DNA from: Dictyobacter vulcani
GTDB taxonomy: Bacteria; Chloroflexota; Ktedonobacteria; Ktedonobacterales; Ktedonobacteraceae
DNA length: 64,000 nucleotides
Reading direction: 5' to 3'
Assembly: GCF_008974265.1 (NCBI RefSeq)
Contig: NZ_BKZW01000002.1
Span: 496,001 to 560,000, forward strand
Shown here in pieces: positions 1 to 19,107 of this stretch. The notes under the pieces are model-generated. The model saw only the letters and a program-made list of their open reading frames with translations, was not told where the DNA came from and searched no databases. Each line of letters starts with the position of its first letter. Position 1 is the stretch's first letter. Position numbers and translations under genes: made by a program.

Positions 1-2
1 TC

Positions 3-5901
<5,899 letters not shown>

Positions 5902-8900
5902 GCGAGGAGTCATTAGGAAACATGATTACGGAGCAATTAAGCATCTCTTTAAATAATCCCGTTGTATGCAATCATAAAGTCTACGGACAAGATTTATTAC
6001 CGGGTCTGGCTTATATTGACCTTATCTATCAACTTTTTCGCGAATATGGTTTTGCTCATCATGAACTTGAGCTCAGGAATGTGTCTATATATAATCCCTT
6101 AATTGTGAAGCAAGATGATGAGGTTCTGCTCACTATCCAGTGCCTGGAGGTAGAAAAGGATCAATGGCGCATTCGTATCGATGGTCAGGCGCAGCAAAAT
6201 GGCAAAGGTGAGCAAGACAAAAAACAATATATAACTGCTGAGCTGTATAAAAGACCACTGGTGGTATTCGAAGAAACGCTGGATGTGTCTGCTCTGAAGC
6301 AAGTAGCGAAGAACACGATTGCATTAGATACAATGTATGACCAATGCCGGCGTCAGGAACTGCTCCATACCGGCCTGATGAAGGCTGAAGGGCAACTCTA
6401 TGAGACCGAGGCTGGTATCGTGATCGATCTCGCGCCGGGTTCGGCTGGTCTGTCGCAGGCGGAGCACTTTATGTTCCACCCGGCACTGATCGACGGGAGT
6501 GGTGTCGGGTCCGGCTGGTTACTCACGGAGGTGCTCAATGCAGAGCAGAAGCTGTATCTCCCGCTATTCTACGAGGCCTTTTGTGCCTCAGCACTGCTGC
6601 AAACGCACTGCTTCACGCGTATTCAACGCGCCTCGGTTCGCCTGGAAAAAGAGCTGATCTACCTGACGCTGGAATTTTTTGACGACGCTGGCCACAAAGT
6701 CGCCGAATTGAAGAACTTCGCCAGTAAACTCGTGCGGGGAGCCGAGCTCATTGATCCCACGCGTGCCGCGACGCCGACCGTTGCACCTAAGGCGTTGCCA
6801 ACCACAGCGCCAGCCCCTGTCGAGAAGCGGCCAGCCGTAGCGCCAGCCATGGACCGCGCGAGCGCGTACGACGAGGTTGAAGATTTTCTGCGCCAGCTGT
6901 TAGCGCAACGACTCAACGTGCCGAAAGAGCAGATTGAAACGGATACTGGTTATTATCAAATGGGGCTGGATTCCCGTCGGCTTCTGGAGGTGGTGCAGGC
7001 CATTGAAATCCAGATTGGTGTCAGCCTATCGCCCATTCTATTGTTCGAATACACCACCATTGCAGAACTCGCCACCTTTCTGGCGGAGCACTATGCTGCA
7101 GCCTTTTTCCCGGCCGCTAGCAGTGGACAGCCGCCGGACCAGGCTCCGTCTCGCACATCCTCAGTGGCGGGAGCGCCAGCCATCCCTGCTGAGGCCAGAC
7201 ACGAGCCGTCCGCAGGTGGTTTCCGTCCAGCGGAGGGAGACGACATCGCCATCATCGGCATGGCTGGTCGTTATCCCCAGGCCGCGACCATCCAGGCGTT
7301 CTGGCGCAACCTGACCGAGGGCAAAGACTGTATCAGCGAAATTCCTGCCTCCCGCTGGGATTGGCGGCAATTCGAGGGGATCACCTCACCTTCGGGCAAG
7401 AACCTGTCGCGTTGGGGCGGCTTTATCGACGATGCCGATTGCTTTGATCCCCAGTTCTTTCGCATCTCGCCGCGAGAAGCGGAAAGCATGGATCCCCAGG
7501 AGCGCTTATTCCTGCAAACGTGCTGGGAAACGATCGAAGATGCAGGCTACACCCCCAACTCGCTGGTTGCTCCGGAGGGCCGTCATCAGCGGCATGCGGT
7601 GGGCGTCTTTGTCGGGGTGATGCACAAGGATTACACCCTGCTCGGAGCCGACGCCGTCGCGCAAGGTCACAATGTTCCGTTGGCGCTCAATAATGCGCAG
7701 ATAGCCAACCGGGTCTCCTATCACTGTAATTTCCATGGACCCAGCATGGCGATCGATACCGTGTGTTCCTCCTCATTAACCGCCGTGCATCTGGCCCTCG
7801 AAAGCATTCGTCGTGGTGAGTGTGGTGTGGCGTTAGCCGGAGGCGTCAACCTGTCCCTGCATCCTCACAAATATGTAACCTATGGAGGCTGGGATATGCA
7901 TTCCAGCGATGGCTACTGTCACACCTTTGGGCAGGGAGGCGATGGCTATGTCTCGGCTGAAGGCATCGGCGCCGTGTTGCTCAAGCCGCTGCGTCAGGCG
8001 GAGTTGGATGGGGACCGGATCTATGCCGTCATCAAAGGCAGCGCCATCAACCACGTTGGCACGGTGAGTGGGATCTCCGTGCCCAGTCCCATTGCGCAGG
8101 CGGATGTCATAGAGCAGTGTCTGACGAAGACGGGGATCCATCCCCGGACCATTAGCTATGTGGAAGCCCACGGGACCGGCACCTCATTGGGGGATCCCAT
8201 CGAGATCCAGGGGCTCGTCAAAGCGTTTCAGCACAGCACGCAGGAGCAGCAGTTCTGCGCCATCGGGTCCGTCAAATCGAACATCGGGCATGCGGAATCC
8301 GCCGCCGGCATCAGTGGTTTGACCAAGGTGGCCCTGCAACTCTACCATCGTACGCTCGTACCTTCCCTGCACGCCAAGCAACTCAATCCCCATTTAAAGC
8401 TATCCCAGTCGCCATTTTACGTCCAGGGCGTCACCGAAGCCTGGCCGCAACCGGCCCTGCTCGAAGATGGCATCGAGGTGCGGTATCCACGCCGGGCGGG
8501 TTTGAGCTCCTTTGGCGCATCCGGCTCAAACGCCCACCTCATCCTGGAAGAATACAGTCCTCGGGCACGGCCGGCCATGACCGTGGGGTCCGCGCCGGTG
8601 ATCGTGCCGTTGTCTGCCCGCACGACGGAGCGACTGCATATCGCCGTCAAGAACCTGGCAGTCGCGTTGCAGGACGAGCTGTCAGTGGTGGACCTGGCCT
8701 ATACCTTACAGGTGGGGCGGGAAGCGATGGAAGAGCGGGTCGTGTTTGTCGTCAACAGCATTGAGGAGTTGCGCGCCCGGCTGGTCGCGTTTGAGGTGGG
8801 GCAGGAAGACAGAGTAGGATGCTGGCGTGGACATGTCAAGAGTGGCAAAAAGGGGAGTGAAGCTGTGCGGCAGGACGAAGAAGCGCAGGCGGCGGTGCGT

Positions 8901-11900
8901 GCATGGAGAGAAAAGGGAGACTACACCCAGCTGGCGCAAGCCTGGGCGCACGGGACGGTGATCGACTGGAACGAACTCTACGGGGACAGCAGGCCCATGC
9001 GTATAAGTGTACCAACGTATCCATTCGCGCGCGAACGTTACTGGATACCGGACACCAGCGCCGGAACAGGCAGCGCGACAATTGGACGTGTACTCCATCC
9101 TTTACTGCACCGGAATACCTCTGATTTTATCGAACAGCGTTTTAGCTCAACCTTTACCGGGCAGGAGTTTTTTCTGGCGGACCACGTCATCAAGGAACAG
9201 AAGATATTGCCCGGAGTTGCCTATCTAGAAATGGCGCTCACCGCAGTAGAAAAAGCTATTGGAGGCCAGGGCGAAGACCAGCGTGTCAGCAAGCTCAAAG
9301 ATGTTGTATGGATGCGCCCCATCATCCAGGGGAATCAGCCAGCAGAGATTCATATACGGTTGTATCCAGAGGATAATGGCGAGATTGTCTACGAAATTTA
9401 TAGTGGCTATAGTGATAAGGACACGCAACTCGTATATAGTCAGGGCCGAGCTGAGTCAGGTTCCCAGCGACACACTTTAACCTTAGATATGCGAGCCCTG
9501 CGGGAAGAGTGCAACCTAAATATCCTCACAGGAAATGAGTGCTATGCAGCATTTGAAACAATGGGACTTCATTATGGGCCAGGATTTCAAGGAATTGAGA
9601 AGATATATGTAGGGCAGGACCAGCTACTTGCAAAAATATCCTTACCACATGCCGTACAACACACGCACAGCCAATATGTATTACATCCCAGCTTACTGGA
9701 TTCCGCTTTTCATGCATCCATTGGTTTGATTATAGAGTCTCGTGACGACCAGTCGTTCGATCCTATGTTATCCCAAAGACTGTCTCTACCATTTGCTCTA
9801 CAAGAGCTTGAAATACTGAGCCCTTGTCCAGCGGAAATCTGGTCTTACGTCAGGTATAGCAACGACAGTAAAGCAGAAAACAAGATCGTAAAATACGATA
9901 TAGACCTATGTGATGAAACCGGACGGATCTGTGTGCGCATGAAGGGAGCGGCAATAAGAGCAGCGGACGGAGAAATCCAGCCCGATCAGATGACGAAACC
10001 GGTTGAAACCGGCAACCGTGCACTTGCGCCGGTCGGACATATTCAATTGCTTCCCTCGTGGGAACCAATATCTGGAGCGCAGGAACAAAACGTTACCTCT
10101 GTTAATGAAAGAGTGGTCGTGCTTGGAGGAACAGAGGAGCAGCGCAGGATACTGCAACAGCGCTTTCCAGCCGCATCCATGCTGGAGTTGCAGGCAGAAG
10201 ACACTATAGAATCAATCGCAAAAAAGCTGCAGGCATACTATCCCATCGAACATATTCTGTGGTTAGCGCCCTATCAGCCAGCGGATTATTTATCATATGA
10301 TGGCTTGATTACAGAGCAGAACCATGGAGTTATACAAGTTTTTCAAATCATCAAAGCGCTGCTCCATTCAGGCTATGGGAACAAAGATGTAAGCTGGAGC
10401 ATCATCACTGTTCAGGCCCAACTTGTTGACAAAAATGATGCCATCGAGCCCGTACACGCCAGCTTGCATGGACTTGCCGGCACAATGGCCAAGGAATACA
10501 CAAACTGGAAAATTCGGCTTATCGATCTGGAGGATGGTTGCAACTGGCCGATTGATCATATGTTTACCTGGCCTGTAAGTCGCCAGGGACATGCCCGGGC
10601 GTATCGAAACGGGCAATGGTATCAGCAGCAGTTGGTACCATTCCACCATGATGCCGTAAATCAAAGCTTGTATAAGACGCATGGCGTGTACGTCGTCATT
10701 GGTGGGGCAGGGTATATTGGGGAAGTGTGGAGCGAATATATGATGCGCAGCTATCAAGCGCAGATTATATGGATTGGGCGCAGTCAGAAGAACGCAGCCA
10801 TTCAGGCCAAACTTGACCGACTTGCAACCCTGGGCTTTGCTCCTGAATACATAACTGCGGACGCATCCAATCTGCATGCTTTAGAGGGCGCATATAAAAC
10901 CATCAAAGAACGGCACGGACACATTCACGGTGTCATCAACTCAGCCATGGTTTTAGCCGAACAAAGCCTGGAGAATATGCATGTAGAGGAATTTAAAGCC
11001 GGGCTATCAGCGAAAATTGATGTAAGCGTACGCATCGCACAAGTTTTTCAGCATGAGCCCCTTGACTTTATCATCTTCTTCTCCTCACTTGTTGCGTATA
11101 TCAAGAATGTCAAACAAAGCCATTATATCGCTGGCTGCGCCTTTGAGGACGCATTTGCCGCTCGATTGGCGAAACTGTGGAAGTGTCCCGTAAAAGTCAT
11201 GAATTGGGGCTACTGGGGTAATGGCGAAGTTGCGAACGACGAAAATTTTGTGCAACTATTCGACCAGATCGGCCTGGGATTGATTCACCCACAGGAAGGC
11301 ATGAAAGCATTAGAGGTTCTGCTTGCCGGGCCAGTTAATCAAATGGCATTGATCAATACCACCAGACCGGTTGCAATTGAAAACATGCAGCCAGGTGAAC
11401 GCATTGAAGTTTATCCTGAAAGCCGCGTATTTGACGTTCCAAATCTGCAATTGCAGATTCCACGAAAAGGTTTTGAGGCGGCGTATGCCAATCACATGCA
11501 AAGCATTGCAATGGATACGCTGCTCTGCAAACTGCTTTTCGCCCAGTTGCAGACAGCTGGATTGTTTGCGGAGCAGACATTCACAGCCGCCAGTCTCATC
11601 GCCAAGCACAAGTTGCACAGTTTATACACTCGGTGGCTGGAAGAGAGCCTGATGGTGCTGTCACAACACCATTATCTCCAGCAAGAAGGCGAGGTATATC
11701 GCGTCACCAATAGCGCTGTCCTCGATCTGAATACATTGTGGCAGGCATGGGAAGAGCAGAAAGCAGCCTCACGGGCCGACAGCAATCTGAAAGCCATGGT
11801 GAACCTGGTTGATGCGACCATAAGAGTCCTGCCAGAGATCCTGGCAGGCAAGGTGCTTGCCACCGACATTATGTTTCCTGATTCCTCGATGGAACTGGTA

Positions 11901-14900
11901 GAAGGAATCTACAAGCAGAACCAGGTTGCTGATTACTTCAACGAAGTGCTTGCAGATACCGTCGTAGCCTACGTCCAGGAGCGGCTAAAGTCAGAGCCCA
12001 ATGTAGCATTGCGCATCCTGGAGATAGGGGCAGGTACAGGCGGAACGAGCGCAGCAGTCTTCCAGGAATTACAGCCCTATCAGGAATATATACAGGAATA
12101 TTGTTATACCGACCTTTCCCGAGCCTTTCTGCTGCATGCCGAGCGGGAATATGGTTCCCAGAATCCATATTTAACCTATCACATCTTTAATGTGGAGGCC
12201 CCGATTGCCGGTCAGAACATTGATGCTGGTGGCTATGATATCGTCATTGCCGCCAATGTACTGCATGCGACCAAAAACATTCGCCAGACGCTGCGCAACA
12301 CCAAAGCGGTCCTGAAAAGCAACGGCCTGCTCTTATTAAATGAAATGGCCGGCAAGGGCATGTTTACGCACCTGACCTTTGGTCTTCTGGAAGGCTGGTG
12401 GTTGTATGAGGATCCCGAACTGCGCATCGCGGGTTGCCCTGGCTTATATCCTAAAACCTGGCGCAAGGTATTAGAAAATGAAGGCTTCAAGAGGGTTATA
12501 TTCCCGGCGCAGGAAGCCCACAGCTTAAGTCACCAGATCGTTGTGGCACAAAGTGATGGCATAATTCGGCAAAAACAAGCAGTGCAGCCGCAGCCAACAC
12601 TACAGGAGCAGAGTGCCACTCCAAAAAGAAGCAACCAACGTTCCGTCCCCAGGAGCCCGATCAAACAATCAGCCCACGTAACGGATGACCTGTTAAAAGA
12701 GAAAAGCACAGCATATATCGTAAAACTGGTTGGAGAAACGCTGAAAATCCCGGTAAACAAGATCGACTCTTCCGATCTACTAGAAATTTACGGTATCGAT
12801 TCGATTGTCGTTGTCCAGCTCACGAATAGTTTACGGAAGGTACTGGATAACGTTAGCAGCACCCTGTTCTTTGAACATCACACCATTGATGCCCTGGTCG
12901 ACCATTTCATCAAGACCCAGAAGGATGCCTTGATAAAACTCGTAGGTCTGGACAATCGCGGAACGAATGAAGAGCGGTATAGCAACGATGACGTGAATGA
13001 GCAAACAACAGGGCCAGCACAGCTCAAGCTACGAAGGCCCGGGCGATATCTCAGACCAGATCGTGCAGCAATGGAGCCATCCAGCGGGGGACGTGACATT
13101 GCGATTATCGGCCTTTCTGGTCGCTATGCCCAGTCCAACACCGTCAACGACTTCTGGCAGAACCTGAAGGCCGCCAAAAATTGCATCACAGAAATACCCG
13201 CGGATCGCTGGGATTGGCAAGAATATTACAGTGTAGAAAAGGGCAAAAGAGGGTCCATATACACAAAGTGGGGAGGGTTCATAGAGGATTTCGACAAGTT
13301 TGATCCGTCATTTTTTCAAATTTCGCCAGTAGAAGCGGAACGCATGGATCCTCAAGAGCGAGTGTTTTTAGAGGCAGCCTACGCGAGTATCGAAGATGCA
13401 GGCTATACGCCAGCCACTCTTAGTGCCAGCAGAAAAATCGGCGTATTCGCTGGTGTTATGAACAAGAACTATCAGACCGGCTATGGCTACTGGTCGATTG
13501 CCAATAGGATCTCTTATCTATTGAACTTCCAGGGACCAAGTCTGGCCGTAGACACTGCCTGTTCCTCTTCATTGACTGCCATTCATTTAGCACTGGAGAG
13601 CCTGTATAGTGGTTCGAGTGAATGTGCAATCGCAGGTGGCGTCAATCTGGTCGTAGACCCCATCCATTATTTGAACCTCTCGACAATGAACATGCTCACT
13701 CCAGGGGATAAGTGCAAGTCATTTGGCGATCAAGCCGATGGATTTGTGGATGGAGAAGGTGTGGGCGCCATCGTATTGAAGCCGCTAAATAAGGCAATTG
13801 AAGACGGCGATCAGATTTATGGTGTTATCAAGGGCAGTATGGTCAATGCCGGTGGGAAAACCAACGGCTATACTGTACCGAATCCTAACGCCCAGTTCCA
13901 ACTGATCAGCGAAGCCCTGCAAAGAGCAAATGTGTCCGCACGTACGATTAGTTATCTGGAGGGGCATGGTACCGGTACAGTATTAGGAGATCCCATTGAA
14001 ATAGCAGGACTCACACGAGCCTTTGAGCAAGATACCCCGGATCGGCAATTCTGCGCCATCGGGTCGGTCAAATCCAATATCGGACATTGCGAAAGTGCCG
14101 CTGGCATGGCAGGCTTAACAAAGATATTACTACAATTCAAGCATCGTCAACTGGTGCCCTCGTTACATGCCGAAGTGTTAAATCCCAACATTGATTTCAA
14201 GCATACCCCCTTTAGGCTGCAGCGAGCGTTGGCGGAATGGAAACGTCCGATGATAGATGGGCAAGAAATACCGAGGAGGGCTGGCATCAGCAGCTTCGGC
14301 GCGGGAGGAGCCAATGCCCATCTTATTGTAGAAGAATATATGCCCGCTACAGGGGTGCAACATCAGGTAAGCCCATCTCAGCCTGTCATCATCATACTCT
14401 CTGCAAAGAGCGAGGAGCAGCTTCGGCAGCAGGCAATAAATTTGCTTATAGCCATAAAGGAGCAGCGATACGCTAACGCTGACCTGGTACGTATAGCTTA
14501 TACGTTGCAGGTAGGGCGTGAAGCCATGGATGAGCGTCTGGGTTTTATTGCAGCGTCCATCAAAGAGATAGAGGAAAAGCTGACGCTGTTTGTGGAAGCC
14601 AAAGACTATGTTGATGGTCTTAATCGTGGGCAAGTCAGAGCGCACAAAAATGCGCTATCAGTGTTTACAGCGGATGAAGACATGGATAAGATCATCGAAG
14701 CCTGGGCCAGCAAAAGGAAATATGCCAAATTGCTGGACCTCTGGGTGAATGGTCTGATTTTTGATTGGAACAAGTTGTATGGAGATCACAGGCCGCTGCG
14801 CATCAGCCTGCCAACCTATCCATTTGCCAGAGAGCGTTACTGGTTACAAGCGTTTGATAGCACCGCCAATAGAAAGGTGCGCGTGCAGGTAGAGGGGGAT

Positions 14901-17900
14901 GCCTCTTCCGTCGTAGGAACAGTTACTCATCAACCAGTCTCGCTGATGCCAGAAGCTTTTGAACTGATGACATTTGAGGAGACATGGCGCGAACAGCCTG
15001 TGCAGCAGACCTCTGCAAATCTCATGAAGACATTAGTATGTTTCCTTTCGGATCCAGAAGCGCAAAAAGAGATCAGAAACACCATCGCAACCTTCGCAGA
15101 ACAGACCAGGATCGTGTTTATTACACAAAGCACAATAGACATGAAAGCATTCCCGGACGTTTATAGCCTTTCACGCCATAACCCGGACGCATATGAAAAA
15201 GTCTTGCAAAGCATCCAGCGTGAGCATGGAGAGATAGGCGCAATTCTCTATTTCTGGGCACTTGAGGATCCAGACTGTGTGCGGGATTATGCAAGCATTG
15301 TATACATCCTGCAAGCTATCGCAGCGAACAGGCTAAAAGTGAGTCGATTATTGTTAGCAGGTCAGCTCGACCAGAGTCTGGACCGTTGCTACCTGGAATC
15401 CTGGATTGGCTTTGAACGCTCACTGGGTCCGGTCCTGCCAGAGACAAAAATAGCGATCGTTTATCAAGAGAGCGATGGATTGAGCCGAAAAGCCTCCATG
15501 GAAGATTGGCTGCAAAAGTGCCGGGTGGAATTGCAGGTTCAAACCAATCAGGTCGTCCTGTATCGAGATACGAAACGCTACATCAACTGTATGGCCTCCA
15601 CCACCCTGGAAGCTGATAAGAACATATTAAGGCCGAAAGGCACCTACCTGATCACAGGCGGGTGCGGCGGTCTCGGCATATTGTTTGCGAAGCACCTGGC
15701 CCGGCAGTATGCTGCGAACTTGATCCTAACAGGGCGCTCACCGCTCACTCCAGAAAAGCAAATTCAAATTGAGCAATTAGAACGTTTCGGAAATCAGGTT
15801 ATCTATCTACAGGCAGACGTATGTGATCCGATCGGCATGGAAGCAGGCCTGAAGCAGGCCAGAGCACGCTTTGGAGTAATTCATGGTGTCATTCATGCCG
15901 CTGGCGTAGAAAGCAAGCAAAGCATTTTTGAGAAAGACATGTCAGTGTTCCAAGAAGTTATTGCGGCAAACGTCACTGGAACGCTGATATTGGATACATT
16001 GCTTCGCAAGGAGCCGCTTGATTTTATATGCTATTTTTCCTCATCTTCAGCTATTCTGGGAGATTTTGGTTGCTGTGATTACGCGATCGGCAATCGTTTC
16101 CAGATGGCATATGCACACTACAGAAACAAGCAGCAGTATCCAGGCACGGCCTTCGTGATTAACTGGCCAGTGTGGAGAGACGGCGGAATGGCGATTGGTG
16201 ACCATGAGACAACCGAAATGTATCTCAAATCCAGCGGCCAGCGTTTCCTGGAAGCCGAAGAAGGGATTAACCTGTTCGAGCGCATCCTTGGACAAGATCT
16301 TACACAGCACCTGGTACTGGTCGGTCAGCGTAGCCGGGTGCAGCGTTTTCCTGGACTGCAGGAAGCTCCGGCCCGGCCAGCGGCACGCCCTTCTGGAAAA
16401 GGACGGCAGCTAGAAATGGACGGGTTGAATACGGAACAATGCCTGGAATGGGATCTAAAAGAACATATCAACCGTTTGCTCAAAATCCCAAAGAACAAGT
16501 TAGACCTGGACCGAAACTGGACGGATTTTGGCTTTGATTCCATTAATCTGGCAGAATTTGCCACTATGTTAACCAGGCATTATGGTATCGAGATCAACCC
16601 ATCCTTATTCTTTGGATACTCGACCCTGGAAAAATTGATCCATTACTTTTTAGCCGATCATCAAGACGCCATAGAGGCATTCTATCGAGAAGGTGTTGTC
16701 GAATCCGCTTCCTGCTTAAATAATGCTGACATCCCAGCGGAGCCCCAACATCGGGAAGCAGCATCCAGCGCCGCCGAGCTCCACGAGCCCGTTAAACAGA
16801 CCAGCGTGGTCAGCAGGAGTGTTCATTCCAATCATGCGGAACCGATCGCGATTATAGGCATGAGTGGTCGCTTTCCGCAGGCTGATTCTGTGAGTGAGCT
16901 TTGGGACAACCTGAAGAACGGCAAGGATTGCATCACTGAAATCCCCCGGGAACGCTGGGACTGGCGAGAATACTACGGTGACCCTCATCGAGAGGTGGGT
17001 AAAGCCAACTCAAAATGGGGAGCATTCTTGAAAGACATTGATTGCTTCGATCCATTGTTTTTTCAGATCTCGCCAAAAGAAGCCGAAACGATGGATCCAA
17101 GGCATAGGATATTTCTAGAGGAAGCCTGGCATACATTTGAAGATGCTGGATATATGGGTGAACGCATCAAAGGCAAGTCTTGCGGAGTGTATGTGGGTGT
17201 AGAAGAAGGTGAATATGCCTTTTTAGCGAAGGATAGCATGCAGATCAATGGTAGCCAGAATGCGACCTTATCTGCGCGTATCGCATATACGCTGGATTTG
17301 AAGGGACCTAACCTGGCCTTAACGGCGGCGTGTTCCTCGGGTCTGGTCGCAATTCATCAAGCATGCCAGGCTTTGCGGAATGATGATTGTGAAATGGCCC
17401 TGGTTGGTGGTGTCAGCTTGAACATCTCTAGCATGTCTTACGCAGCACTGAGTAAAGCAGACATGCTATCACCAGATGGGCAATGCCGAGTGTTTGATCA
17501 GAGCGCCAATGGTTTAGTGCCCGGTGAAGCGGTAGCGGCCGTGCTATTGAAACCATTATCGAAAGCCATCGCTGATAAAGACCATATCTATGGATGCATC
17601 CGAGCGAGTGGCGTGAATTATGATGGGAGAACCAACGGAATTACCGCCCCAAATCCATTCAGTCAGGCGGAACTAATTGAAAGCATTTACCAAAAATACG
17701 ACATCAATCCGCTGGATATTCAGTATGTAATGGCGCATAGTACAGGATCAAAATTAGGTGATCCTTTAGAGATCCAGGCCCTGACGAGCGTCTTCAAAAA
17801 ATACACTGATCGCAAGCAGTTTTGTACGATAGGTTCAATCAAGCCATTAATCGGCCATACATTTGCCGCCTCAGGAGTAGTGGGTTTGATCAGTATGCTC

Positions 17901-19107
17901 ATGGCGATGAAAGAGCAGACGATTCCTGCAACACATCATGGCGAGGTAAACAATGCCTATATCAATTTCGAAGAAAGCCCTTTTATCCTGAAGAAAGAGA
18001 ATCAAGCGTGGTTTGCAAAGCCTGACGTACGGCGGCTAGGAACGGTCAGTTCAACGGGAATCAGCGGCACCAATGCTCATATTGTCGTCGAAGAGTACGT
18101 TCCGCCGATGGCAAATGCGAGCCATTCTCACCAGCCACCCAGGCCGCAAATTGTAGTTCTTTCAGCAAAGAGTCAGGATCGGTTGCACGTAGTTGCCCAA
18201 CGCATGTTGGATTATGCGCAGTCGCACAATGATCTTTCGTTAGCAGATGTCGCCTATACCCTACAAGTTGGACGAGAAGTTATGGAAGCTCGCCTGGCTG
18301 TGGTCGTGCGCAACCAGGAACAACTGGTACAAGCCTTGAAGGAGTACCTGGATACAGCACATGAAGGTCAGAGATTAAAAACATCGCTTCCCATCTTTAC
18401 CGGTGAGCAAGAAGAAGGCTACGCGCCTGGAGGAAACTTGTTTTTTGGAGCCGCAGGTGAAGCAATGCTGCGCGCATTGGCGCAGGAGCAGAACTTCGAC
18501 AAAATTGCTCAATATTGGGCCGAAGGTGGAAAGATCTCATGGGAACTGCTTCATGAAGGCACCGACGTGTGTAGCATATCGCTGCCCGTCTATCCGTTTG
18601 CCAGAGAACATTACTGGATTACGGAAACGATAGAACAACCCCGTGGAGCCGTCGCTTCTTCTCAACAGATAGAAGAGTCACAGACACATCACCATGAAGC
18701 AGGCACAGGTTCGCAAGAGAGCATACAAGCATATATCGTGCAATTTTTCTCTCAAGAGCTGGGTCTGTTACCGGAGCAGATAAACCTCAAAAAGAAATAT
18801 CAAGAATACGGAATGGACTCTATTCTGGGCAGGAAACTTATGCGTCTCGTAGAAGAAACCTTCCATATCAAGATTACAGGACGTGACATGCTGGAGCATC
18901 AAACCATTCAATCACTGGTCACCTATTTAGCCAGTAAAGTCAATGCATTCAATCAGAACGAGATGGAAAGGACGACCAGGGTAGAAAAGGCACCCGGTAA
19001 AGACATGCCATATAGCGACGGACAAATTATCGCCATGATGGAAAAATTTACGCAGGGGGAATTGGAGTTCGAGGGAGTTCAAAAGATACTAGAAGGACGT
19101 AAATAGG

